A DNA stretch of 14,164 nt from assembly GCA_027578815.1 (NCBI GenBank), contig JANBTH010000591.1:1-14164 (forward strand), read 5' to 3'. The notes beneath the pieces are model-generated. The model had not been told where the DNA came from. It saw nothing but the letters and a program-made list of their open reading frames with translations, and searched no databases. This document shows positions 1 through 9,108 of the stretch, one piece after another (the stretch's first letter is position 1; the number at the start of each line of letters is the position of its first letter). This stretch comes from Coemansia sp. RSA 1804. Its lineage: Eukaryota; Kickxellomycota; Kickxellomycetes; Kickxellales; Kickxellaceae. The position numbers and the translations under genes are program-made.

Positions 1-745
1 TTAACAGATTCATCCAACTCCCACTGTAAAGCTATCCATGGGTGTTAAAGGAAACAGATGCAAGAGAAGAATAAAGTAACAGTCGTTCTAAACGCTACAT
101 CCATATCATTATTGCTCTAACACAGCTCTTTTAAAAAAAAGAAGCTGGTGACACTATTAAAAACAGGTAAATGCTGGTACTCGCCCACAAGCAGTGTTGC
201 AAACTCCACCACATTTTAAGGCAACTTGCTGTTGTAGAGATAACATTAAATCCGAGAACACATTCGGTATCTGCACTTAACGTCAATTCTCACGTGATTT
301 GTTTGCGCCAATGCTTTGGAGCCTTTGATGGAATGGATTTCTTGTTGAGAAAATACTGCAAGCAAAATGTTTTCCAATTCTTTGTTTTTCCTTTTTTTTT
401 TCTTTACACATCTGATTGGGTTTTAATTCTTGCTCAGTATCTTATCTCGACTATCTAGTTTGCAAACATAGCTTCAAAGGGCCCGTTTAATAATTATTAG
501 AGAATCCGCTTCTTGGGTTTCTTAACGCGTCAAGAAAAGCCAGCGTTGTCTTGCGATTGCCAACGTTACGGAAACCGCCAATTTTGCTTTGTGTGCATTT
601 AATTCCACCGTTGAGAGCACTTGGAGCACTGGTTACTCATTTTTGGAAGCAACGGCAATACATTCATATTTTACAACGGTAAACTCCCTCCACAGTTTTG
701 CGTTTTGTTTGAGAAATACTATTTTCTTTTCTTGTTCAAGTGGAA
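1..745. other. Upstream region of RNA14, no gene recognised
   Basis: No convincing gene was found. The longest open frame (171-458, +) would encode a cysteine- and phenylalanine-rich peptide unlike any family I know. An AATAAA lies at 70-75 (+) and could be the poly(A) signal of a plus-strand gene ending left of the window. A palindromic E-box TCACGTGA lies at 290-297. CCAAT boxes are at 308-312 and 578-582 (+), with an ATTGG at 415-419. A T-rich tract covers roughly 376-403. The CCAAT at 578 is about 160 bp before the RNA14 start and is a reasonable promoter element. The rest is AT-rich with nothing identifiable. Confidence 0.6.
290..297. promoter_or_regulatory. TCACGTGA E-box
   Basis: A perfect 8-bp palindrome with a CACGTG core, followed 11 bp later by CCAAT (308-312). 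CACGTG is the binding site of bHLH factors such as fungal Cbf1 and Pho4. It is one of three CACGTG sites seen in the window, all intergenic. Which gene it serves is unclear: RNA14 starts 449 bp downstream, and a minus-strand gene could lie left of the window. Confidence 0.45.
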
Positions 746-3700
746 ATGGCCGATTTAGCATTAAAAGCTTCCAGTGAAGGAGGGAGCCATGATACCCAGC
801 AGACGCACAGCAATCAGCAACAGCTACATGAGAATCAGTCAACGGGAATTCCCGAAGCAGATGCATACAAGACTCGTCTAATGCACTCGCCTTATGATGC
901 CGAGGCGTGGTATGGACTTTTGCACGTAGCTAAGCAAGCAGGTAATACGCAGCTGCTTAATGAAACATATGGCGAAGCTATGGAGCAGTACCCTGGCTCC
1001 GGAAACTTCCTCGCAGGTTTTGCTGAGCTGGAACTGAGTCGTGGAAATAATGAAAGTGCAGAATCCATCTTTAATAGTAACCTGTTCAATGTGCCATCAA
1101 TTGAGCTATGGAAGTGTTACTTGGAATATGTTTTGAAATCCAACGCCAATGAGCAAGGCGTAGTTACGCACCCAGACTCACGAGCCACAGTCAATGATTG
1201 CTACAAACTTGTTCTTGAAAATGTTGGCTTCAATCGTGAATCGGGCCAGATATGGACTGACTACATTGCATTCTTGAGCTCAGCACAGGTAAGGGTACAT
1301 TGTTTTAATATTTGGACGTTGAAGTGATTCGTTCCGGATGGTATAGTATGTGAATATGATCTACTTTCCTTACGATCTATCTTTCCAATAACATCTATGT
1401 TTTTATGCGACCACAAAACCTTTTCTATTTCATTTAGACACACGCCCCCTATGAAGATCAGCAAAAGCAAGATAGTCTGCGTGAAGCGTACCAAGCAGCG
1501 GTTGTTATCCCAATGTTGAAGGTTGAGGAAATATGGAGAAATTATGATGCATTTGAGGCCAGCATTGATCGGTCGATGGCCAAGCAAACGCTTTCCAAGA
1601 TCTCCCCAGCGTACACGACGGCACGCATTGCCTTGCGCGATATGAACAAGCTATTCGACAGTATCAATAGGTTGCAGCCGCCGTATGGACTTCCAATTCC
1701 GCCTGGCTGGACTTCTCGGGAAACAGAGTACCTCAATGCGTGGAGGGAGTATCTAAAGTGGGAAATATCCAACCCTCTGCACTTGGAAGACGAATCGGTT
1801 TTACAACAGCGAGTGGTGTATGCTTACAACCAAGCATGTATGTGTCTCTATCTTTATCCGGAGATATGGATTGAGTTTGCAGATTACCTGGTGTCGCTTG
1901 GCCAGCAGAATGAAGCATTGTCAAAGTTACAGCAGGCTAGCCAAGCTCTTCCCAACAGCCTCTCTGTTCAGTTTGCCTATGCGGAGACAGCTGAAAGGCA
2001 GAAGCGACCAGACGTCTGCAAAGATATATACGAAAAGTTAGTAGAAAGGACACGCGGTGACATTGACGCAATTAAATCCCGCTGCTCACTAAAGCTTGAA
2101 AAGCTTGACAAGCATCTTAAAGCCCTTGATGTGCAGAAAGCAGCGGAAAGCAATGAAAATGATGCCAACGGCAACAGCAACAAGGCTGATATCCAAAATG
2201 GACTGCCAATGGACACTGATAGCGATGAGGCTAGCGATGATGACGACTCTTTGGAGAACGAGAGTGTTGCATCGAACATAGATGTTGATTACTCGGATAT
2301 CCGTGGAGAAGATGGCAGTTTGAACGCCGCAGCGAAGTTACGGATTTCAAAGATGAAGAAGAAAATTGCCAAGCGCGTGGAACGAACCAAGCTGCGCATG
2401 GAAGGTGACTTGGAAGAAAAAAGAGAGATGTACACGCTGTCGTGGATTATGTACTTGCGCTTTATCCAGCGGTCTGAAGGAATTGACGCTGTCCGACAGC
2501 TCTTGCGCCGACCACGCAGCGACCCGCCTGGCTATGTGACCTACCAATTGTTTGTTTCGGCAGCACTGATGGAATACCATGTCGCAAAGCGGCCAGGAGT
2601 TGCAGCGAAGCTTTTCGAGTACTACGCAAAGACATACGCGGACAGCCAAGAGTACATTGTGGAGTACATGAACTATCTGATCAACTCTGGCGACGACACG
2701 AATGCCCGCGCGCTGTTCGAGCGGTTCCAGAGCACCAGCACTGGCGACACAAGCGACATGTGGACGCTGTTCTCCGACTTTGAATACAATTATGGCGATA
2801 TGAGCGCGATTGTAAAGCTTGACAAGCGCTACATTGAGAAATTTGACCACGAGTCGATCCTTACACGGATGGCAGCACGCTACAGCTATCTGAACATGGA
2901 TCACGTTGCTGTCAGCGAGTTCGGGTTTCCATATCGCAAGGACATTTATCGAAACGACACGCATCCTCATGGCACTGCTCGCCGCTATGGAGCCGAGCAC
3001 GATAGCACGTATTTAGGAGGAGCGCCCGAATATGGGCGGGTGGTTGGGAGCGGCCCCGACGACACGGCGGACCAGCTGGCGGCCATTTCAGTTGGATCTG
3101 TGACCGGCCGCTTTCTAGGAAAATCGCAACTGCTCACGTCTGTGACGCCTGGGCGCTTTTCCAAGCCTAATGTTGCGGATTTGGAAGAGTACAACCCGGA
3201 TATTGAGCCCTTTGTTCCGCCCGATTCGCTGGCAACTGCGGACGATAGCTACGACATGCACCAAGGGCTCACGCGCGTGGAGACGTCGTCGCACAAGCAC
3301 CATCTGGACAATGGCGATGTGCTTAGCTATGTGGCAGGGTCTGTTGCATCGACCAACACATTGGACTTTGACTTGGTCAACATCAATGTAGACTTGCTAT
3401 TGTCGACGGTTCTGCAGCTGCAATTGGGTAATCCCGGCGCTCCTTCGAGCTATCGTCCGCTCATGTACATGCCATGGGTTAGCCGCGCAGACAGTTTCAG
3501 CGGCCACTTCAGAAACAGCGACCGCCCACCACCCAGTCATAGCTCGTATGGCCAAGCAAGGAGCCGAAGCAGAGGTCGCACAGGCACCGGAGACGAGGAC
3601 AGAGCCGGACACCGCGGCTACGGCAGCCACCCGACAAGCGGCTACGCGCGGGGCTCATTCTCGCACCGTCAGCCACCCTATGCGCGCAGCACCGGCTACA

Positions 3701-3786
3701 ATTCCGGGAGCAGTCGCAGCCATGGTCGTGGTGGCTCCGGACAAGAATACGCACCAAGAGGAGCCGACCGCGGGCCATACAGATGA
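746..3786 (+). CDS. RNA14: RNA14 / CstF-77, mRNA 3'-end processing scaffold
   Basis: Nuclear HAT-repeat scaffold of cleavage factor IA/CstF, which binds Rna15/CstF-64 and supports pre-mRNA cleavage and polyadenylation. Coding exons are 746-1288 and 1438-3786, giving 963 aa. I chose ATG 746 (GGAAATGG context); the frame opens only 6 bp earlier with a non-ATG codon. HAT-N repeats (TPR-like, WYGLL, ELWKCYLEYV) run through about residue 190. The family signature IPMLKVEEIWRNYDAFE lies near 204-220. HAT-C includes FVSAALMEYHVAK near 553-565 and ends near 676. The stretch around residues 807-845 resembles the C-terminal 'monkeytail' hinge that contacts Rna15. Human CstF-77 is about 717 aa; the extra length here is an acidic insert (about 418-474) followed by a lysine-rich segment, and an Arg/Gly/Ser-rich tail (about 866-963). 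Prp39, also a HAT protein, was considered, but the IPML..WR.Y..FE block and HAT-C match CstF-77. Confidence 0.93.
1289..1437 (+). other. Intron in RNA14
   Basis: A 149-bp intron with donor GTAAGG after a CAG codon and acceptor ATTTAG. It lies between codons (phase 0). Removing it joins ...FLSSAQ to THAPYEDQQ, which continues the HAT-N domain. The plus-strand frame of exon 1 otherwise runs into a stop at 1325-1327. No perfect TACTAAC branch site is visible; CAATAAC near 1386 is the best candidate. Confidence 0.9.
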
Positions 3787-4079
3787 GATAACGGTGATCC
3801 GCCTTGTGAAATTCTGTCAACGCCTTTTTTGTTAAAGAGCGCAGGCTAGATTCTACCCAACAAAACAAAATCAACAGCAGTGCTGATAGGGTTGATCCGC
3901 TAAACTTTTCAAAGATAAAACATTAACCGCTGGTCAAAAAAAAAGCTCAGTAAACTTTTGGCCATTTCTCCTGACAAAGCAAGCAAGCTGCTCAATTTAT
4001 CTTTCTCTCTTGTTATTTTCTACTCTCGCCTTTAATCATTTTAAATTCCAAAAGATAACAAGCAGCCAAACAGGTGAAA
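3787..4079 (+). other. RNA14 3' region and uL11m promoter
   Basis: A 293-bp spacer between two plus-strand genes. No canonical AATAAA is visible; A-rich stretches around 3858-3945 may serve RNA14 poly(A) site choice. A CT-rich tract at about 3995-4032 precedes the uL11m start and resembles the pyrimidine-rich leaders of ribosomal protein genes. No other gene or RNA was recognised. Confidence 0.4.
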
Positions 4080-4523
4080 ATGTCGAAAAAGGCCGTTAGC
4101 GCAGCAAGCGTTCTGAAGCTCATGGTGCCAGCAGGGAAGGCAACGCCCTCGCCTCCAGTCGGTCCAGCTCTCGGCCAGCGAGGAGTCAAATCGATGGACT
4201 TTTGCAAGCAGTTCAACGACAGAACAAAGGACCTGATTCTTGAGACGCCCACGCCTGTTGCTATCAACATCAAGGCCGACCGCACATTTACATTTTCGGT
4301 AAAGTCGCCACCGACAGCCTGGCTGCTGAAGCGGGCGGCAGGCGTCACAAAGGGCGCGGCACAGCCTGGGAAGGAAACAGTCGGCACTCTGTCGTTGAAG
4401 CACATCTACGCCATTGGCCAGATAAAATCCAAGGATCCGGTGATGAGCCATATCGAGCTCAGAAGCATCTGCAAAAGCATTATTGCAACAGCAAAATCCG
4501 TTGGCATCAAAGTTGTTGCTTAA
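4080..4523 (+). CDS. MRPL19: Mitochondrial large-subunit ribosomal protein uL11m
   Basis: Bacterial-type ribosomal protein L11 of 147 aa in a single exon, as expected for the mitochondrial uL11m (yeast MRPL19). It forms the stalk base and contacts large-subunit rRNA in the GTPase-associated centre. The N-terminal domain carries the bacterial-type signature PSPPVGPALGQRGV (about residues 24-37) followed by MDFCKQFN. The C-terminal RNA-binding domain ends with SICKSIIATAKSVGIKVV, the L11 signature region. Cytosolic eukaryotic uL11 (Rpl12) is clearly different, so this is the organellar form. ATG 4080 was chosen; an in-frame non-ATG codon 6 bp upstream is not a plausible start. There is only a short basic extension (MSKKAVSAAS), not a long cleavable presequence, so import probably uses this basic N-terminus. 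It runs in the same direction as RNA14 and is tail to tail with methionine synthase. Confidence 0.95.
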   Translation: MSKKAVSAASVLKLMVPAGKATPSPPVGPALGQRGVKSMDFCKQFNDRTKDLILETPTPVAINIKADRTFTFSVKSPPTAWLLKRAAGVTKGAAQPGKETVGTLSLKHIYAIGQIKSKDPVMSHIELRSICKSIIATAKSVGIKVVA

Positions 4524-4714
4524 ACGGAGCTGGCTTTGTCAGAAGAAAGAAGCTATATTTGTCTCTGTTTTTCTAGCAAAAAAAGCAACACTCTTGTCAA
4601 TATAACCGCTACAAAAAAATACACATGCCATTTAATGTTGAACGGAAAAAAAGCACTCGCATTTTGTTATTTTTGCTATATATGGATTGTTATGACGTAA
4701 AAAGGATCTCTTCT
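4524..4714. other. Convergent 3' region, uL11m / methionine synthase
   Basis: A 191-bp AT-rich spacer shared by two gene ends. Reading the minus strand, ATTAAA at 4636-4631 sits about 80 nt past the methionine synthase stop and is a possible poly(A) signal. No AATAAA is visible for uL11m, and no gene was seen. Confidence 0.4.
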
Positions 4715-7700
4715 CTAGATATCGTACGAAAGAATAGGGCGGAGCCAGGTCTCAGCTTCATCGACTGTAGTATTCTTGCGACTGGCATAGTCTTCGATCT
4801 GTTCCCTTGTGATCTTTCCAACTGCAAAGTAGGACGACTTTGGGTGTGCAAACACAAGCGCGCAGACCGACGCACCTGGGTGCATCATTAGGCTTTCGGT
4901 GAGCTCGATTCCGGTGGTTTCGTGGATATTTCCCAGCTTCCACATGGTCGACTTTTCTGCATGGTCGGGCTGGCTCGGGTATCCAGGCGCAGGACGAATA
5001 CCCTGGTATTTGATGCTCAGCAGATCCTGGGTTTCCAGGGACTCATTGGGTGCAAAGCCCCACAGCTCGCGCCGCATGTCCTGGTGCAGCTTTTCGGTGA
5101 GTGCCTCGGCAAAGCGGTCGGCAAGCGCCTTGACCATGATGGCCGAATAGTCATCGTTGTCGGCCTCATACTTGCGTGCTAGTTCGTCCACGCCAAAGCC
5201 AGCAGACGCTGCTATGCTGCCGATATAGTCGGGGATACCTGTGGAGTCGGGCGCAATAAAGTCTGACAGACACATGTAAGGATCGTTGCTCTCTTTATCC
5301 TTCTCGGCCTGCTGTCTGAGTCCGTAGTACACTCCAGCAACCTCGGTGCGCGACTCATCCTTGTACACTACAATGTCGTCGCCCTTGGCATTCGCCGGCA
5401 GAATGCTGACAATGGCTGAGGCCCGGATGCGATGGTTGTTGATAAGATCACGCAGCATGACTTGGGCCTCGTCAAAGATACGACGAGCTTCCTCGCCAAC
5501 AGTGGCATCGTTGAAGAGCTTGGGGTAGCCACGATTAGGATACTTGCCGCGCAGTTGCCAGACTTGGAAGAACGGGTTCCAGTCAATGTACGGCAAGACT
5601 TGGTTGAGATCAATGTCTTCGTAAACCTTGTGGCCAACCATAATTGGTTTAGGTGGCAGATTCTCCGGAAGAGCCCACTCGATCTTGTGCCCCTTGCTAC
5701 GCGCGTCCTCCAGGCTCAAGTACCGGCGATCCTTGAGGGAGTCATAGTGATCTTCTCTAATCTCATCATACTCCTCAACAACCTCCTCGACAAAGTCATC
5801 CCGCAGCCCCTTGTCAAGCAGGTTTGAGACAACCACCACGGAACGCGAGGCATCCAGGCAATGGATGACTGGCTGGGCGTACCGAGGAGCAATCTTCACG
5901 GCCGTGTGCGTTTTGGAGGTCGTGGCGCCGCCAATCAAAAGTGGAGTCTTGAGGCCGGCGCGCTCCATCTCCTTGGCAACATGAATCATCTCGTCGAGCG
6001 AGGGCGTGATTAGGCCAGAGAGGCCAACGACATCGGCCTTTTCGCGGATTGCTGCCTCAATGATCTTCTCGCACGGCGTCATAACACCCAGATCCACGAC
6101 CTTGTAGTTGTTGCACCCAAGCACAACGCCAACAATGTTCTTGCCAATGTCATGCACATCGCCTTTGACGGTGGCAATAACAACAGTGCCGTTGTAAATG
6201 TCGGAATCGTCAGCATCACCAGCGTGGCCCATCTTTTCGAGGTTTTCAATGCGCTCCTGGTCCATGAAGGGGATGAGATGAGCAACAGCCTTCTTCATCA
6301 CTCGGGCCGACTTGATAACTTGCGGCAAGAACATCTTTCCTGCGCCAAACAGATCGCCAACAACACTCATACCATCCATCAGCGGGCCCTCAATGACGTT
6401 GAGCGGACGAGGATACTTTTCCTTGTCCAAGCGCGCTTCTTCGGTATCCTCAACAACGTACTTTGTAATTCCCTTTACCAAGGCGTGCTTCAAGCGCTCT
6501 GTGACAGAATGAGAGCGCCACTCCTCTTCCTCTCCTTTGGCCACAGAATCCTTGCCATGTGTTTGCGCATACTCGAGAAGTTTCTCTGTAGATTCCGGAT
6601 CACGGTTCCAGAGCGCATTCTCGCAGATTTCCAAAAGATCCTTGGGAATCTCGTCATAGATCGTCAAGAACCCAGGATTGACAATGCCCATATCCATGCC
6701 GGCCTGGATTGCGTGGTACAGAAACACCGAGTGCATGGCCTGGCGGATAGTCTCCTTGCCGCGGAACGAGAAGGACAGGTTGGACACACCGCCAGAGATT
6801 TTTGCGCCTGGCAGCTTTGCCTTGATGTCGGCTGTGGCCTCTATAAACTCGACGCCATAGTTGTTGTGCTCCTCCATTCCAGTGCAGATGGTCAAAATGT
6901 TGGGATCAAAGATGATGTCGTTTGGATTGAACCCGACTTTGTCGACAAGCAGACGGTAAGAGCGTTCGCACACCCTGAACTTGTACTCGCGGTCAACAGC
7001 CTGACCGACCTCGTCAAATGCCATCACCACCACTGCAGCGCCGTAGCGCTTGACCAGCCGGGCCTTCCGCAAAAAGTCCTCCTCCCCCTCCTTCAAGCTG
7101 ATGCTGTTGACAATGCACTTTCCTTGCGCGCACTTGAGGCCAGCCTCAACAACATCAAAGTTGGACGAGTCAACCATTATCGGCACCCTGGCCACATCGG
7201 GCTCGGTGGAGATGAGGTTAAGGAACTTTGTCATAGCCGCAATGCCGTCAAGCATACCTTCGTCCATATTGATGTCAATGATTTGGCCACCGTTCTCCAC
7301 CTGCGTCCGCGCAATGGCCAGCGCATCTTCGTACTCGTTGTTGATAACGTGACGCGCAAACTTGCGTGAGCCAGCAACGTTGCAGCGCTCACCAATGTTC
7401 AGGAAGTTGGTGTGCTTGTCGTAAATAAGAGGCTCAAGCCCGCTGAGGATCATCTTTTCCTTGCGGATATCGGCGCCTGCTACACGGGGCTTAAAGTCTT
7501 TGCAGGCATCATGTATGGCTTTGATGTGCTTGGGCGTAGTGCCACAGCAGCCACCAAGAATGTTTACCAGCCCTTCGCGGGCAAAGACGCTGACGTTGGC
7601 AGCCATCGCTTCGGGTGACTCGTCATACTCGCCAAACGTGTTAGGAAGGCCTGCATTGGGGTAGCAGATCACGTTCTTTGCGGTGAAGCTGGAGATGTTC

Positions 7701-8635
7701 TGGATAAACGGCCGCATCTGGTTGGCGCCTAGCGCGCAGTTGAGTCCAATAGCTAATGGCTCTGCGTGGGAAACGCTGGTGACAAAGGCCTCGCCGGTCT
7801 GACCAGAAAGCGTGCGCCCCGACTGGTCAACAATAGTGCCCGACACAAACACTGGAAGACGCTCGTAGACACCGTCGTCAAAAAGCGTGTCGATGGCAAA
7901 CAATGCTGCTTTGGCATTGAGCGTGTCAAAGATCGTTTCAACCAACAGCACATCCGCACCACCGTCCAGCAGACCGCGGATCTGCTCTGTGTAGGCCGTG
8001 ACAAGCTCGTCAAAGGTGACATTGCGGAAGCTTGGATTTTCCACCGATGGAGAGATGGAACAGGTGCGGTTCGTAGGGCCGATGGCGCCGCACACAAAAC
8101 GTGGTCTGTCGGGCGTCTCCTTCAGCATGTCCACACATGCATCCCGTGCAATCTCCGTCGCAACCTTGTTCAGCTCGTACACGACCGATTCCATACCATA
8201 GTCGGCCTGGGCGATTGTGGTTCCCGAAAACGTGTTGGTTTCGACAAAATCGGCACCAGCGAGAAGGTAGTTGAGGTGGATCTGGTAGATAGCCTTCGGC
8301 TGCGTAAGAACCAGCAGATCGTTGTTCCCTTTGAGATCGTGCGTGTGGTCTGTAAACCTGTCGCCGCGGAAGTCTTCTTCGGAAAGCCGTAGCTCCTGGA
8401 CCTGCGTGCCCATGGCGCCTATCGTCGTTGCCGGTAAATATGACGAACTCGGTGTTAGTAGTTTCTATTGCTGCTGTTGCAAGAGTGGGGCGGCCAGGCA
8501 CAACCAAGCTGCAAAAAAAATCCCATATAGCTTACCATCAAGAAACATTATGCGCTTTGTCAGTTCATTCTCAATGTACTCGGTTGCAGCGCGACGGCTC
8601 TCGAAACCGGTCGGGGCCGTTGAAATAGGTGCCAT
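4715..8635 (-). CDS. metH/MTR: Cobalamin-dependent methionine synthase
   Basis: Transfers a methyl group from 5-methyltetrahydrofolate to homocysteine via methylcobalamin, giving methionine and tetrahydrofolate in the cytosol. Exon 1 is 8635-8536 and exon 2 is 8418-4715, giving 1267 aa (human MTR 1265). All four modules are present. The homocysteine domain has zinc-ligand cysteines at 261, 324 and 325 (GLNC, GGCC). A folate-binding pterin domain follows (NIGERCNVAGS, VDSSNFDVV). The cobalamin domain has DVHDIG with the cobalt-ligating His near 789, plus SGLITPSLDEM. The C-terminal S-adenosylmethionine activation domain has RPAPGYPSQPDH near 1175-1186. Start ATG 8635 leads into TKRIMFLDG, completing the LDGAMGTQ motif after splicing; earlier in-frame sequence has no ATG. 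All catalytic motifs are intact. This is not the B12-independent MetE/Met6 typical of yeasts. The intron and eukaryote-like length argue against bacterial contamination. Confidence 0.97.
8419..8535 (-). other. Intron in methionine synthase
   Basis: A 117-bp minus-strand intron with donor GTAAGC, acceptor GATAG and a perfect TACTAAC branch site at 8460-8454. It splits a glycine codon (G|GC) inside the conserved LDGAMGT motif, so its removal restores a motif found throughout the family. Confidence 0.95.
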
Positions 8636-8860
8636 TCTTGTTTGTCGTTCCTTCTTTGGCAGGCCCACAAAGGTTTAGAGAAAAAAAGAAAAGTTGATAA
8701 CAAAAGTTTTTCCTTTGATTCCTCCAATAACTGAAAAACAGCAGATAAAGTAGAGGAAAAGAATAAACGTCGAAAAAGCAACGAACCGATTTTCTTTCTT
8801 TTCTTTCGCCTTCCAACGAAAACATTGCCCAAAGGCTTGGCTGAGCGATCAAGTCACGCC

Positions 8861-8876
8861 AGTGATGTGAATCACT
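8861..8876. repeat. Nested inverted repeat AGTGAT-GTGA-ATCACT
   Basis: Six-base arms separated by 4 bp, overlapping a second 9-bp palindrome GTGAATCAC (8867-8875). The TGAATCA core differs at the centre from the bZIP (Gcn4/AP-1) site TGA[C/G]TCA. It looks like a protein-binding site rather than a stable hairpin; function unproven. Confidence 0.35.
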
Positions 8877-8911
8877 AGTAGTCACAAACAAGCAGCCAAT
8901 TCCAGATATTA

Positions 8912-8918
8912 TCACGTG
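8912..8918. promoter_or_regulatory. TCACGTG E-box in methionine synthase promoter
   Basis: In ascomycete yeasts TCACGTG is the Cbf1 site of sulfur and methionine genes, so its place upstream of methionine synthase fits. It is embedded in the 12-mer TATCACGTGCGT (8910-8921), which recurs at 11905-11916. CCAAT ends 12 bp to its left. That the same factor acts in this fungus is inference. Confidence 0.5.
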
Positions 8919-8920
8919 CG

Positions 8921-8950
8921 TTGGTTGATGTTGGTGGTGATTGGTTGTTT
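8921..8950 (+). repeat. Three tandem 10-bp units, TTGGTKG phased
   Basis: TTGGTTGATG, TTGGTGGTGA and TTGGTTGTTT follow each other without gaps, each starting TTGGT[T/G]G. The spacing is one DNA helical turn. They start 2 bp after the E-box core, and the third unit overlaps an ATTGG (inverted CCAAT). Confidence 0.5.
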
Positions 8951-9108
8951 CGCGCAACGCGTTTTTCGTGTTGCTGTATGTTTCACGCACGTCTTGCGAG
9001 CGAACGTGACTTTGCTTTTCTGCCACTATCTCTCTTTCCTGGTAATAACAACTGAATTTGGCTAATTTGCTTCCATTTATTTTGTTGTCAGAGGTTCGTG
9101 CCGCAAAC

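Larger units (their letters stand above)
8636..9108. promoter_or_regulatory. Divergent promoter, methionine synthase / EED-like gene
   Basis: A 473-bp spacer between two head-to-head start codons. It holds an E-box (8912-8918), CCAAT at 8896-8900, ATTGG at 8940-8944, a nested palindrome (8861-8876) and a three-unit 10-bp repeat (8921-8950). These elements cluster within about 90 bp, roughly midway between the two starts, so they may serve both genes. The flank next to methionine synthase is rich in short A and T runs. No TATA box is obvious. Confidence 0.6.

Noticed and set aside
171..458. 95-codon open frame upstream of RNA14
   Set aside because: No similarity to known families, low-complexity Phe-rich end, and it lies in AT-rich intergenic DNA. 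Kept only as a remark.
746..3786. Assignment as Prp39 or another HAT-repeat splicing factor
   Set aside because: The IPML..EEIWR.Y..FE block, the HAT-C pattern and the C-terminal hinge match CstF-77/Rna14 instead.
6152..7369. Long open frame (405 codons) on the plus strand opposite methionine synthase
   Set aside because: It is antisense to a highly conserved domain and the peptide resembles no family. GC-rich coding sequence often leaves the opposite strand open.
7766..8392. Plus-strand open frame of about 208 codons opposite the methionine synthase N-terminus
   Set aside because: Antisense shadow of the conserved homocysteine-binding domain, with no recognisable motif.
4715..8635. Bacterial contamination or recent bacterial transfer of methionine synthase
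   Set aside because: A spliceosomal intron with perfect branch, donor and acceptor splits a conserved codon, the length matches animal MTR, and the flanking genes are fungal.
9058..9108. Extension of the WD40 protein by 17 residues upstream of ATG 9109
   Set aside because: The extension begins at a non-ATG codon. A 3' splice-like TTGTCAG ends at 9091, so a 5'-UTR intron is possible, but no donor could be supported.
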